From Achromobacter insolitus (GTDB lineage: Bacteria > Pseudomonadota > Gammaproteobacteria > Burkholderiales > Burkholderiaceae_B), in the NCBI RefSeq assembly GCF_002209555.1, contig NZ_NJIF01000001.1:124001-188000 (forward strand): a DNA stretch of 64,000 bases. Reading direction: 5' to 3'. The stretch's first letter is position 1. The number at the start of each line of letters is the position of its first letter. Below, in pieces: positions 46,417 to 56,844 of the stretch. A model generated the notes under the pieces. The model had not been told where the DNA came from. It saw only the letters and a list, made by a program, of their open reading frames with translations, and did not search any database. The position numbers and the translations under genes were made by a program.

Positions 46417-47334
46417 ATGCTTGAAATCCGTCACCTTGAAACGCTTACCGCCATCCGCGACGGCGGCAGCCTGCAGGAAGCGGCGGAACGCCTGCACCTT
46501 ACGCAGTCGGCCCTTTCACACCAATTGCGCGACCTGGAAACCCGGCTGGGCACTCCTTTACTGAACCGGCGCACGCGGCCTGCGCGGTTGACCACGGCGG
46601 GCCTACGGGTGCTGGCGCTGGCGGATGAGGTGCTGCCGCGCATCCGCGCTACCGAACGAGATCTACAAAGACTGGCCGCGGGCCGCACGGGCCGGCTGCA
46701 TCTGGCCATCGACTGCCACTCCTGCTTTCAATGGCTGATGCCGGCACTGGATGCCTTCCGCGCCCAGTGGCCGGACGTGGCGCTGGACCTGTCCGCCGCT
46801 TTTTCTTTTGCTCCGCTGCCCGCTCTGGTGCGTGGCGACCTGGACCTGGTCATCACGTCCGACCCGCAGCCCCTGGACGCAGTGGAGTACCTGCCGCTGT
46901 TCAAGTACGAGCTGGTGTTGGCCGTCTCGGAATCCAACCCGCTTGCGGGCAACAAATTCATCATGCCGGACCAATTGGCCGACCAGACGCTCATCACCTA
47001 CCCGGTGGACAAACAGCGCCTGGACGTTTTCACGGCGTTTCTCGATCCGGCCGACGTGGAACCGGCCGCGATCCGTCGCGCGGAGCTCACGCCCATCATT
47101 GCGCAGCTGGTCGCCAGCAACCGCGGCGTGGCCGCGCTGCCTAATTGGGCACTGACGGAATATATGAACCAGGGATGGCTGCGCCAGTGCCGGCTGGGGC
47201 CACAAGGCGTATGGCGCACGCTGTACGCGACGGTGCGCAGCGAGGACACGGATGCCTCGTATATCGACGAATTCCTGACCATCACCCGCGACGTCTGCTT
47301 CAAGACGCTTTCCGGGATCAAGTCGGCAAAGTAA
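46417..47334 (+). CDS. metR: LysR-type regulator MetR
   Basis: 305-residue LysR-type regulator. The N-terminal winged helix (LEIRHLETLTAIRDGGSLQEAAERLHLTQSALSHQLRDLE) and the effector domain (HLAIDCHSCFQWLMPALDAFRAQWPDV) match MetR, which uses homocysteine as coactivator for metE. Divergent position opposite metE and the intervening MetR-type boxes support the name. Convergent with recX. Confidence 0.93.
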   Translation: MLEIRHLETLTAIRDGGSLQEAAERLHLTQSALSHQLRDLETRLGTPLLNRRTRPARLTTAGLRVLALADEVLPRIRATERDLQRLAAGRTGRLHLAIDCHSCFQWLMPALDAFRAQWPDVALDLSAAFSFAPLPALVRGDLDLVITSDPQPLDAVEYLPLFKYELVLAVSESNPLAGNKFIMPDQLADQTLITYPVDKQRLDVFTAFLDPADVEPAAIRRAELTPIIAQLVASNRGVAALPNWALTEYMNQGWLRQCRLGPQGVWRTLYATVRSEDTDASYIDEFLTITRDVCFKTLSGIKSAK

Positions 47335-47342
47335 GACACGAG

Positions 47343-47359
47343 GCCTCCGCTGCGGAGGC
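47343..47359. terminator. Possible terminator between metR and recX
   Basis: GCCTCC/GGAGGC inverted repeat between the convergent stop codons. No strong T run follows on either strand, so it is a weak candidate. Confidence 0.4.
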
Positions 47360-47361
47360 GT

Positions 47362-48042
47362 TCAGTCGCCGTCGCTTTCGCCCAGGATGCGGCGGATCAC
47401 GTCGTGCGCAAAACCGCGACTGGCCAGAAAGCGTGCCTGCTTTGCGTAGGCCGCGCGGTCTTCCGGCTTGGCGCTGAAGCGCTTTTTCCATACTTCGAGC
47501 GCGCGATCGTATTCAGTGGCCCGCAACTGTTCGCGCAATTCCGCGACCTGGTTGTCGTCCACGCCGTGCTGGCGTAGCTCCTGCACGATACGGGCCGCCC
47601 CCTGGCGCGAGGCGCGCCGATGGACCAGGCTTTGCGCAAAGCGCTCGGTGGACAGCCAGCCTTCTTTTTCCAGGGCGTCGAGCACGGCCTCGACCTCGGC
47701 CGGATCCTCGGCGTGGGCGGCAAGCTTGCGCGCCAATTCCTCGCGGGCATGTTCGCGCCGCGACAGATAGCCCACGGCCCGCATCTTCAACGAAGGCCCC
47801 TTGCGGGCTTGTCCATCGGCATCCGGACCGTCCTCGGCCGCAGCGGCGCGGCGCACGCGCCGCGCACTGCCCGCTTCCGAGCTGCGGCTCCATGAATCCG
47901 GCGCATCGCCGGATTCCGCTTCCTGCTCGCGGCGCACATCCGACGTGCGGCGCAAGCCCTGGGGCTTGGCCACGGTTTCGAATTCATCGTCCAGCTTGGC
48001 GCGTAGGCGTTCGGCTGAAGCGGGCGGCGGTTTCCAGCTCAT
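47362..48042 (-). CDS. recX: Regulatory protein RecX
   Basis: 226-residue inhibitor of RecA filaments. The RecX repeats are at the C-terminal two-thirds: MRAVGYLSRREHAREELARKL, DALEKEGWLSTERFAQSLVHRRA, ARIVQELRQHGVDDNQV, and KQARFLASRGFAHDVIRRIL. The N-terminal ~75 residues are an unusual charged, low-complexity extension (RRTSDVRREQEAES and so on) not found in E. coli RecX (166 residues). Start MSWKPPPASAERL chosen. It follows recA, as in E. coli. Confidence 0.9.
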   Translation of the reverse strand: MSWKPPPASAERLRAKLDDEFETVAKPQGLRRTSDVRREQEAESGDAPDSWSRSSEAGSARRVRRAAAAEDGPDADGQARKGPSLKMRAVGYLSRREHAREELARKLAAHAEDPAEVEAVLDALEKEGWLSTERFAQSLVHRRASRQGAARIVQELRQHGVDDNQVAELREQLRATEYDRALEVWKKRFSAKPEDRAAYAKQARFLASRGFAHDVIRRILGESDGD

Positions 48043-48132
48043 GCGTATCCTGCTTGCTATGCATAACGGCAGGCCCGTCCTGGCGCCTGCCGCACATGTT
48101 CGGGCTGCCCCGACAAGATATGCGGGCCGGTA

Positions 48133-48154
48133 GCGGCGGATCTGAATCCGCCGC
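48133..48154 (-). other. Hairpin in the recA-recX gap
   Basis: GCGGCGGAT / ATCCGCCGC separated by four bases, 23 bp behind the recA stop. No T run follows. In E. coli a partial terminator between recA and recX limits recX expression; this stem may play a similar role. Confidence 0.5.
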
Positions 48155-48176
48155 GCCAGGCCCGCCACCGATCCGA

Positions 48177-49241
<1,065 letters not shown>

Positions 49242-49334
49242 GTAGAGTCCTGTCTGTAACGTATCTGGTGTCGAGGGGGATTGCGGGTCTGGCGGTGCTT
49301 TGAGCTACGGATCAGATTATGGCATCGGATTGTA

Positions 49335-49350
49335 CTGTACAAAAATACAG
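49335..49350 (-). promoter_or_regulatory. LexA (SOS) box of recA
   Basis: CTGTACAAAAATACAG, which is CTG-N10-CAG with an AT-rich centre, close to the LexA consensus. It lies 94 bp before the recA ATG, in the right place to repress the promoter. Confidence 0.85.
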
Positions 49351-49468
49351 TGTGCCAGTATTTTGCACGTATACCCTGAGTGGCAAGGTTGGCGCCATAT
49401 GCCAGAATGCCCGACGAACCCGGCGTTTCGTCCCCTTTGCGCCGCGCGGTCTTATTTCACTGTAGCCC

Positions 49469-50158
49469 ATGCGTATCCTGATCGCCGAAGACGACAGCAT
49501 CCTGGCCGACGGCCTGTCCCGTTCGTTGCGCCACAACGGTTACGCCGTGGATGCGGTGCGCGACGGCCTGGCGGCCGATTCCGCGCTGGCGGCCCAGGCC
49601 TTCGACCTGCTCATCCTGGACCTCGGCCTGCCGCAACTGGCCGGGCTGGAGGTGCTGCGCCGCCTGCGCGCGCGCAATTCCGCACTGCCCGTGCTCATTC
49701 TGACCGCCGCCGACAGCATCGAACAACGCGTCAAGGGCCTGGACCTCGGCGCCGACGACTACATGGCCAAGCCCTTTGCGCTGTCCGAGCTCGAGGCCCG
49801 CGTACGGGCCCTGACCCGGCGCGGCGCCGGCGGCGGCGCCACCATGATCAAGCACGGCCGCCTGTTGTTCGACCAGACGGGCCGCGTGGCCATGGTCGAC
49901 GACCAGACCCTGGACCTGTCGGCGCGCGAAGTCAGCCTGCTCGAAATCCTCCTGACCCGCAGCGGCCGCATGGTCAGCAAGACCCAGCTCGTCGACCACC
50001 TGTGCGAATGGGGCGAGGAAGTCAGCACCAACGCCATCGAGGTCTACGTCCACCGCCTGCGCAAGAAGCTGGAGCCCAGCGGCGTGAAGATCGTGACCGT
50101 GCGCGGCCTGGGCTACTGTCTTGAGCGGGACCAGGGTGCGGCGTACCTCGCAAGCTGA
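49469..50158 (+). CDS. OmpR-family response regulator (TctD-like)
   Basis: 229-residue regulator. The receiver domain has the acidic pocket (AEDDS) and the phospho-Asp in LILDLGLPQ, plus a switch Lys in YMAKPFAL. A winged-helix domain follows ([15 protein letters not shown] ... [15 protein letters not shown]). It overlaps the histidine kinase gene by up to 38 bp. The TctD-like type and the transporter gene that follows suggest control of carboxylate uptake, which is inference. Confidence 0.92.
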   Translation: MRILIAEDDSILADGLSRSLRHNGYAVDAVRDGLAADSALAAQAFDLLILDLGLPQLAGLEVLRRLRARNSALPVLILTAADSIEQRVKGLDLGADDYMAKPFALSELEARVRALTRRGAGGGATMIKHGRLLFDQTGRVAMVDDQTLDLSAREVSLLEILLTRSGRMVSKTQLVDHLCEWGEEVSTNAIEVYVHRLRKKLEPSGVKIVTVRGLGYCLERDQGAAYLAS

Positions 50159-51653
50159 AGCGGCGCCGCCGGAAGCGCTGAACCAGGAAGCACTGGATGT
50201 GATGCGGGCCGGGGCCAAGGGCCCGAGCTTCGCACCGCCGCAACGTTCCCTGCTGGGCGAAATCCTGGACTGGATGCTGGCGCCGCTATTCCTGTTGTGG
50301 CCCATGAGCGTCGCCATTACCTATGTGGTGGCGCAGAACATTGCCAACGTGCCTTATGACCGGGCGCTGGCCAACAATCTCCACGTGCTGACCCTGCAGG
50401 TCCACGCGCAGGACGGCCGGGCGGTGCTGAAGATGACCGACACCGCGCGCGAGGTGCTGCACGCCGACGAGACCGACAGCGTGTTCTGGCTGGCGCTGGG
50501 CAGCCGGGGCGAATACCTGGGCGGCGACCGCGCCCTGCCCCTGCCTTCCACCGTGGGCCAGCCCCGCCCCGGCGAAGTGCAGTACGAAGACGCGACCTTG
50601 CGCGGGTTCGGGATCCGGCTCGCGTTCACCTGGGTGGATCTGCACCTGCCCGATACGCAACCGGCCCTGCTGATTGCTGCGGAGACTGTCGAAAAACGCA
50701 CGCAACTGGCCAACGACATCATCAAAGGCGTGATCATCCCGCAGTTCGTGGTGCTGCCCGTCGCCGTGCTCCTGGTGTGGTTCGGGCTGTCGCGGGGCGT
50801 CGCACCGCTGAACGCGCTGCAGCAGCGCCTGCGGGCACGCCGCCCGGACGATCTCTCGCCGATCGACGAACGCGCCGCGCCCACCGAAATCGCACCCCTG
50901 GTGGCCGCGATGAACGATTTGCTGGACCGGCTCTCGTCCAACGTGCAGGCGCAACGCCGCTTCGTCGCGGACGCCGCGCACCAGCTTAAAACGCCGCTGG
51001 CCGGCCTGCGCACCCAAGCCGAGCTGGCGCTGCGCGACGCCAGCCCCGAGGAAATGCAATCCAGCCTGCGCCAGCTCGTGACCGGCTCGGAACGCGCCAC
51101 GCGCCTGGTAAACCAGCTGCTGTTGCTCGCGCGGGCTGAAAACCCCAGCGCCATCGGCCTGACCCGCACGGACCTCAACACCATTGCCTATGAACAGGCC
51201 ATGCACTGGGTGCCGCAGGCGCTATCGCTGAGTACCGACCTGGGCTTCGAGGGTTCGGACCACCCGGTGGAGATCAACGGCAATCCGCTGCTGCTGGCCG
51301 AGCTGCTCAACAACCTGGTCGACAACGCGCTGCGCTACACGCCGCGCGGCGGCCACATCACGGTGCGCGTGCAAAGCCTCGGCGGGCATGCGGTGCTGGA
51401 GGTCGAGGATTCCGGCCCCGGGATCCCGCCCGAAGAACGGGAACGCGTATTCGACCGTTTCTACCGTGTGCTGGGTACCGCGTCCGACGGCAGTGGCCTG
51501 GGCCTGGCAATCGTGCGGGAAATCGCCCAGAAGCATCAGGCCAGCGTCGAAATCAGCGATCACCCCACGGCGCACTCAGACCTGCCTGGCATGCGGGTGC
51601 GCGTGGTTTTTCCGCTGTATACCGAGGCCCCGGACTCCCCAACCGCCCCCTAG
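50121..51653 (+). CDS. Sensor histidine kinase (TctE-like)
   Basis: About 510-residue kinase. Two membrane helices ([22 protein letters not shown] and [16 protein letters not shown]) enclose a periplasmic sensor of the 2CSK_N type found in TctE. The H box is [14 protein letters not shown], the N box [16 protein letters not shown], and the G boxes [10 protein letters not shown] and GSGLGLAIV. Start is uncertain: TTG at 50121, GTG at 50136, or a later ATG would all fit. It follows the regulator in an overlapping pair. Confidence 0.9.
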   Translation: MSGTRVRRTSQAEAAPPEALNQEALDVMRAGAKGPSFAPPQRSLLGEILDWMLAPLFLLWPMSVAITYVVAQNIANVPYDRALANNLHVLTLQVHAQDGRAVLKMTDTAREVLHADETDSVFWLALGSRGEYLGGDRALPLPSTVGQPRPGEVQYEDATLRGFGIRLAFTWVDLHLPDTQPALLIAAETVEKRTQLANDIIKGVIIPQFVVLPVAVLLVWFGLSRGVAPLNALQQRLRARRPDDLSPIDERAAPTEIAPLVAAMNDLLDRLSSNVQAQRRFVADAAHQLKTPLAGLRTQAELALRDASPEEMQSSLRQLVTGSERATRLVNQLLLLARAENPSAIGLTRTDLNTIAYEQAMHWVPQALSLSTDLGFEGSDHPVEINGNPLLLAELLNNLVDNALRYTPRGGHITVRVQSLGGHAVLEVEDSGPGIPPEERERVFDRFYRVLGTASDGSGLGLAIVREIAQKHQASVEISDHPTAHSDLPGMRVRVVFPLYTEAPDSPTAP

Positions 51654-51833
51654 GACTATCCCTAGCGTCCCTGGCTAAAGTTACTCATTGTTTCAATTTT
51701 AAGATTCAAGTAAGGATCTCGTCAGAACCTCGTCAGCCTCGCCCCCCAATGTTGCGTATAGCTCAATGTCGGCTCACCGGCGGCGGGCGGAGCACGGCGG
51801 ACCACCGCCGGCCACAAAAACCGAGGAGACATC

Positions 51834-53510
51834 ATGAGCACAACAACCATGGCAGGCCGCGGTCCATCCGCGGATCCGCGCCCGATGACCAAGGATGAGC
51901 GTCGCGTCATCTTTGCGTCGTCGCTAGGCACGGTTTTCGAGTGGTACGACTTTTACCTCTACGGCTCGCTCGCAGCCATCATCGCGCAACACTTCTTCTC
52001 GGGCGTGAATCCCACCGCGGGCTTCATCTTCGCCCTGTTGGCGTTCGCCGCCGGTTTCGCCGTGCGTCCGTTCGGCGCGCTGGTGTTCGGCCGCCTCGGC
52101 GATCTGGTCGGCCGCAAGTACACCTTCCTGGTCACGATCGTGATCATGGGCCTCTCCACGTTCCTTGTGGGCGTGCTCCCCAGCTATGCCAGCATCGGCC
52201 TGGCGGCTCCCGCCATCCTGATCGTCCTGCGCCTGTTGCAAGGCCTGGCGCTGGGCGGCGAGTACGGCGGCGCCGCGACCTACGTCGCGGAACACGCGCC
52301 CCATGGCCGCCGCGGCTTCTACACGTCCTGGATCCAGACTACCGCGACCCTGGGCCTGTTCCTGTCGCTGCTGGTCATTCTCGGCATCCGCACGTTCATG
52401 GGCGAAGACGACTTCAAGGCCTGGGGCTGGCGCATTCCGTTCCTGATCTCGGTCGTCCTGCTGGGCATCTCGGTGTGGATCCGCCTGCAACTGAACGAAT
52501 CGCCGACCTTCCAGCGCATGAAGGATGAAGGCAAGGGCTCGAAAGCGCCCATCGCCGAATCGTTCGGCCAATGGAAGAACCTGAAGGTCGTGATCCTGGC
52601 GCTGCTGGGCCTGACCGCCGGCCAGGCCGTGGTCTGGTACACGGGCCAGTTCTATGCCCTGTTCTTCCTGACGCAGACGCTGAAGGTCGACGCCAATACC
52701 GCCAACATCATGATCGCCATCGCGCTCCTGATCGGCACTCCGTTCTTCGTGGTCTTTGGCGCCCTGTCGGACAAGATCGGCCGCAAGCCCATCATCATGG
52801 CCGGCTGCCTGATCGCCGCGGTGACCTACTTCCCGATCTTCCAGGGCATCACGCACTTCGCCAATCCGGCGCTGGAAAAGGCCCAGGCTTCGGCTCCGGT
52901 CACCGTGATCGCGGATCCTGCCACCTGCTCGTTCCAGTTCAACCCCGTGGGCACCGCCTCGTTCACCAGCTCTTGCGACGTGGTCAAGTCGTTCATGGCG
53001 CGCAACTCGGTCAACTACAAGAACGAAGCGGCGCCTGCCGGCTCGGTCGCCAAGGTCAAGATCGGCAACGACGAGTTCGCCTCGTTCGACGGCAAGGCCC
53101 TGGCCCCCGCTGACTTCAAGGCCAAGGCCGCCGAACTGGACAAGTCGCTGACCTCCGCCATCCGCAGCCACGGCTATCCCGCCAAGGCCGATCCGGCCCA
53201 AAGCAACAACGTCATGGTCGTGGTGCTGCTGACCATCCTGGTGATCTACGTGACCATGGTGTACGGCCCGATCGCCGCCATGCTGGTGGAAATGTTCCCG
53301 ACGCGCATCCGCTACACGTCGATGAGCCTGCCCTACCACATCGGCAACGGCTGGTTCGGCGGCTTCCTGCCCCCGGTCGCTTTCGCCGTGGTTGCCGCAA
53401 CCGGCAACATCTACGACGGCCTGTGGTATCCGATCATCATTGCAGTCATGACCCTGGTCATCGGCACGCTGTTCGTGCGCGAATCCAAGGACAACGACAT
53501 CAACGCCTAA
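51834..53510 (+). CDS. MHS-family (metabolite:H+ symporter) MFS transporter with a large periplasmic insertion
   Basis: 558-residue transporter with twelve predicted helices. Family signatures are EWYDFYLYG in helix 1, FGRLGDLVGRKYTF after helix 2, and LSDKIGRKP after helix 8. Between helices 9 and 10 is an insertion of about 120 residues (about 336-456) with two Cys (PATCSFQF and SSCDVV) that would lie in the periplasm and could form a disulfide. Usual MHS proteins are about 430-450 residues. AGGAG precedes the ATG. It lies 180 bp after the kinase; the pair may regulate it. Substrate unknown. Confidence 0.9.
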   Translation: MSTTTMAGRGPSADPRPMTKDERRVIFASSLGTVFEWYDFYLYGSLAAIIAQHFFSGVNPTAGFIFALLAFAAGFAVRPFGALVFGRLGDLVGRKYTFLVTIVIMGLSTFLVGVLPSYASIGLAAPAILIVLRLLQGLALGGEYGGAATYVAEHAPHGRRGFYTSWIQTTATLGLFLSLLVILGIRTFMGEDDFKAWGWRIPFLISVVLLGISVWIRLQLNESPTFQRMKDEGKGSKAPIAESFGQWKNLKVVILALLGLTAGQAVVWYTGQFYALFFLTQTLKVDANTANIMIAIALLIGTPFFVVFGALSDKIGRKPIIMAGCLIAAVTYFPIFQGITHFANPALEKAQASAPVTVIADPATCSFQFNPVGTASFTSSCDVVKSFMARNSVNYKNEAAPAGSVAKVKIGNDEFASFDGKALAPADFKAKAAELDKSLTSAIRSHGYPAKADPAQSNNVMVVVLLTILVIYVTMVYGPIAAMLVEMFPTRIRYTSMSLPYHIGNGWFGGFLPPVAFAVVAATGNIYDGLWYPIIIAVMTLVIGTLFVRESKDNDINA

Positions 53511-53557
53511 TCGACCATCCCCCGCCGGACGGGACTGCTGCGCCCGCCCGGCCTTTC

Positions 53558-53584
53558 AAAAGCTCCGCATGGAGCTTTTTTTTT
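53558..53584 (+). terminator. Rho-independent terminator after the MHS transporter
   Basis: Stem AAGCTCC / GGAGCTT with a short loop and a run of nine T residues. Confidence 0.9.
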
Positions 53585-53669
53585 GCGCCGGATCAAGGCA
53601 GTTGCAGCCCCTGGCTTCCCAAGGCAACAAAGAAGTCCGGACTTTCAGGACCATGTCAGACCCGCGCCA

Positions 53670-53850
53670 TTAGACTGAGTGCTCAGATTACGGCCTTGCG
53701 CCAGATCGACCGACGATTGATCCCCCTGTCGGACGATTGCAGGGCCAGTGTTCTGACACCGATACCGCGTTCCCCGCGAGCCTTTTATGACGCGGTATTG
53801 CGTGCTCCCGTACCGGCCCGGCCCTCATTGAGCCGGGCCGCTTTTTTTTG
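53670..53850 (+). ncRNA. Candidate small RNA
   Basis: The 345-bp gap between the transporter terminator and DUF3185 holds no ORF but a dense series of plus-strand stems. These are CCGAC/GTCGG (53710-53714 with 53728-53732), GTGT/ACAC (53748-53759), and an 8-bp ATACCGCG/CGCGGTAT (53762-53769 with 53791-53798). A strong terminator ends it. The upstream terminator means it needs its own promoter; a weak TAGACT at 53671 is the only -10 candidate noticed, so the 5' end is a guess. No known RNA family is recognised. Confidence 0.5.
53814..53849 (+). terminator. Strong terminator of the candidate small RNA
   Basis: A 9-bp stem CGGCCCGGC / GCCGGGCCG with a nine-base loop and eight T residues (53842-53849). 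No plus-strand gene precedes it within 300 bp apart from the already terminated transporter gene. Confidence 0.85.
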
Positions 53851-53930
53851 TCCAGGCACAAGCAAATGGCGGCCGCATAGCGGCCGCCATCGTCAGGTCG
53901 CGCAAGCGGCCCTTAGGGGGCCGTTGGCGC

Positions 53931-54140
53931 TCAGCGGCGCATGCCTACGCCGATTGCCACCACGCCGGCCACGATGGCCGCAATCCCCGCCCACGCGGGA
54001 ATCGCCACCGACTTTTCGGTCTCGGCCGTGGCCTTCACCGAGCCGATCTGCAGCACGGTCTCCTCGGACTTGTAATTGAAGCCCTTGTAAGCCAGGGCGG
54101 CAACGCCCAGGACAATCAGGATGGCGCCGATGATCTTCAT
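53931..54140 (-). CDS. DUF3185 small membrane protein
   Basis: 69-residue protein with two predicted membrane helices, GAILIVLGVAALAY and WAGIAAIVAGVVAIGVG, separated by a polar stretch (SVKATAETEKSVAIP). This matches the DUF3185 pattern, a small family of unknown function. ATG at 54140 has GGAGA ahead. It is divergent from rdgC. Confidence 0.8.
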   Translation of the reverse strand: MKIIGAILIVLGVAALAYKGFNYKSEETVLQIGSVKATAETEKSVAIPAWAGIAAIVAGVVAIGVGMRR

Positions 54141-54290
54141 TTTTTATCTCCAGTTCGACATTGCTGCCGCGGACATTAGCGCATAGCCCTGCCGCTGTCA
54201 GTGACAGAAGGTGTCGCGTCGCGCTGCGGTATTGCCGCACTTCGGCAAAGCGCCCGCGTCGTATAGAATCAACCCTTTTGGCCGACGCTC

Positions 54291-55190
54291 ATGTGGTTCA
54301 AGAATCTCAAGATTTATCGCCTCTCCTCGCCGTGGACGCTGGTCGGCGACCAGCTTGAAGAAACGCTCGCGCGGCATGCCTACCAAACTGGCAACAACCT
54401 CGAAATGCAAAGCCTGGGCTGGGTTCCTCCGCGCGAGAACGGTGGTCTGGCCCATGTGGTCAACGGCCAGATCCTGCTGAGCCTGCGGGCCGAAAAGAAG
54501 CTCCTGCCCGGTACCGTGGTGAACCAGGTCGCCAAGGCCCGCGCCCAGGAAATCGAAGAGCAGCAAGGCTACAAGCCGGGCCGCAAGCAGATGAAGGAAA
54601 TCAAGGAACGCGTCACCGACGAGCTCCTGCCGCGCGCTTTCAGCGTGTACCGCGATACCCGCGTCTGGATCGACCCGCAAAACCACTGGCTGGTCATCGA
54701 TGCCGCCGCCTCGGCCAAGGCCGACGAAGTCATCGGCCTGCTGGCCAAGTGCGTGGATCCCTTCCCGCTCGAAAACCTGTACGTCGCGCAATCGCCGGCC
54801 TCCGCCATGACCGGCTGGTTGGCCGAGGACGAAGCTCCGGCCAACTTCTCCATTGACCAGGACACAGAGCTACGCTCCTCCGGTGAAAGCGGGGCGGCCA
54901 TCCGCTACGTCAAGCATTCGATCGACGCCGATGATGTGCGCCGCCACATCCAGTCGGGCAAGCAGTGCACCCGCCTGGCCATGACCTGGGCAGACCGCAT
55001 CTCCTTCGTGCTGACCGAAGGCCTGGACGTCAAGCGTGTCGCGCCCCTGGACGTGCTGAAGGAAGGCAACGAAGGCGTGGCTGCCAACGACGACGAAAAG
55101 TTCGACTCCGACATGATGCTGATGACGGGCGAACTGGCCAAGATGATGGCCGAGCTGGTCGAAGCCCTGGGCGGCGAAAAGAAGGTGTAA
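54291..55190 (+). CDS. rdgC: Recombination-associated protein RdgC
   Basis: 299-residue DNA-binding protein that forms a ring around DNA and limits RecA activity. Family features are [11 protein letters not shown] at the start, [26 protein letters not shown], and the [14 protein letters not shown] near the C-terminus. Length is typical (about 300). It has its own terminator. Confidence 0.95.
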   Translation: MWFKNLKIYRLSSPWTLVGDQLEETLARHAYQTGNNLEMQSLGWVPPRENGGLAHVVNGQILLSLRAEKKLLPGTVVNQVAKARAQEIEEQQGYKPGRKQMKEIKERVTDELLPRAFSVYRDTRVWIDPQNHWLVIDAAASAKADEVIGLLAKCVDPFPLENLYVAQSPASAMTGWLAEDEAPANFSIDQDTELRSSGESGAAIRYVKHSIDADDVRRHIQSGKQCTRLAMTWADRISFVLTEGLDVKRVAPLDVLKEGNEGVAANDDEKFDSDMMLMTGELAKMMAELVEALGGEKKV

Positions 55191-55220
55191 AACAGCCGGC
55201 GCCAGCGCGCCCGGCATGCA

Positions 55221-55250
55221 GGCCGCCCCCACCGGGCGGCCTTTCTTTTT
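55221..55250 (+). terminator. Rho-independent terminator after rdgC
   Basis: GGCCGCCC / GGGCGGCC stem followed by TTTCTTTTT. Confidence 0.85.
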
Positions 55251-55265
55251 GAAGCGGCGGTTTTC

Positions 55266-56702
55266 TCAGGCCGCCACGGCGCGGTCCCGGCCGGCCTGCT
55301 TGGCCTGGTAGAGCGCCTTGTCGGCCCGATCGATCAGGTAGGCATAGTCCGGATGGCCGTCGAACGTCGCCACGCCGATGCTGGCAGTAATGTGCAGCGG
55401 CCCAGCCTCAGGGATGTTGAAGACATGGCGGCGGATCTCCGCGCCCAGCTTCTCGGCCGCGGCCAACGCGGCTTCCTGCGCGGCGTCGACCAGCACCACC
55501 AGGAATTCTTCGCCCCCGTAACGGAAGACAAAGTCGCTGGACCGGCACGACTGGTGCAGAACCTCGGCAAACTGACGCAGCACCTGGTCGCCGCCAGAGT
55601 GGCCATGCTGGTCATTGATGGCCTTGAAATGGTCGATGTCCAGCAACAAAACGGAGAACTCGCTGCGCTGGCGCCGCGCAATCGAAATCTCACGGCCCAC
55701 GACGGAGGGCAAGAAACGCCTGTTCAGCACGTTGGTCAATGGGTCGCTACCGCTCTCGATCTCGGCCACCATGTCGAACAGGCCATTGAGCAGATGCTTG
55801 ATACGCGCCACAAGCTCCTGTAATTCGCGCACGAGATCTGGCATCACCGCGGCCTGCCCCTGCTCCTCGCCCCGCATGAGCTGGGGCAGCACCACGCTAT
55901 CCAGTTGCGCAACCGCGTCGGTGATTTGCTGCAGGCCTGGCGCGCTTTCGAACATCGCACCGCCTTTGTGCTGCAGCCATAACCCAAATTCCGAAGCCGC
56001 CAGCCGCGGCAGGCTTTGCCCAGGCGCTCGGTAATGCAGGCCGATCAACACCGCCTGGCTCCATTCCAGCAAAGCGGCGCGTTGCCGCTCGCGTTCCGTG
56101 GAAATGTTCTGGCCCAAGGCGAAAAGACGGTAGGCCTCGTCGTTGCGGGCGCCGCGATTGATGTCGCGCATGAAGGCGCGGCTCATCTGCTCGACCGCCA
56201 GGTCGAACAGATTGCATACGTATTGGGTCGCGATCGATGCGGCCATGCCGTCCAGATCGCTGGCGCGCAGCCGCAGCGCGATTTCGTTCTTCAGGATGCG
56301 GGCCCCGGCCATCACCAGGTGGATGGGGATATGGACGCGGGCATGCACTTCGCCGACCTTCTTCTGCGTCGCCATCAGGACGCCAATGTCGCCCTGGTCG
56401 CGCACGCACAGCAATCCCTTGAGCCAGCGCGTCATGCCTGCATGCAGGCGGCTAGACACGATTTCATGCGACAGGCGCGGGCCTGCCTCGGCATCGGCCA
56501 GCAGCGTGGAATAAAAAGCGTCGACCAGTTCGGAAAGACTGTCGCCAACCACCGCGGCAACCTGCCCGCGCGTATAGGCGTCGACTGACTGGTACACCGC
56601 TACCCAGGCCTGCTCATTGGAGGCGCTCAGGTAGCACGCCTGGCTGGATGCGCCCGGCCGCTGCCCGGGAAGTAACGGGACGTCGATACTGCTTGAAGAC
56701 AT
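55266..56702 (-). CDS. Globin-coupled sensor diguanylate cyclase (BpeGReg/DosC-like)
   Basis: 478-residue heme-based oxygen sensor. Residues about 25-185 form a sensor globin with probable proximal His120 in KVGEVHARVHIPIHLV. A middle helical domain follows (about 190-330). The GGDEF domain at the C-terminus carries DIDHFKAINDQHGH and the active site RYGGEEF. An RxxD product-inhibition site (RSSD) lies five residues before GGEEF. The architecture matches Bordetella BpeGReg and E. coli DosC, which synthesise cyclic di-GMP when oxygen is bound. Start chosen at MSSSSIDV; a slightly longer start (MEPLGG) is possible. Confidence 0.92.
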   Translation of the reverse strand: MSSSSIDVPLLPGQRPGASSQACYLSASNEQAWVAVYQSVDAYTRGQVAAVVGDSLSELVDAFYSTLLADAEAGPRLSHEIVSSRLHAGMTRWLKGLLCVRDQGDIGVLMATQKKVGEVHARVHIPIHLVMAGARILKNEIALRLRASDLDGMAASIATQYVCNLFDLAVEQMSRAFMRDINRGARNDEAYRLFALGQNISTERERQRAALLEWSQAVLIGLHYRAPGQSLPRLAASEFGLWLQHKGGAMFESAPGLQQITDAVAQLDSVVLPQLMRGEEQGQAAVMPDLVRELQELVARIKHLLNGLFDMVAEIESGSDPLTNVLNRRFLPSVVGREISIARRQRSEFSVLLLDIDHFKAINDQHGHSGGDQVLRQFAEVLHQSCRSSDFVFRYGGEEFLVVLVDAAQEAALAAAEKLGAEIRRHVFNIPEAGPLHITASIGVATFDGHPDYAYLIDRADKALYQAKQAGRDRAVAA

Positions 56703-56844
56703 AAGAAATCCGCCCAAAGGCTCCATGGAGTGTCCGGAAACGACACGCGACAGGAAAAGCCAGCGCGGATTATGCTTGAAAATACCGGGCCGGAACCGCC
56801 CCACGGCCGGCGCCATAGGGGTATTCGGCCCGACGCCGCCGCCC

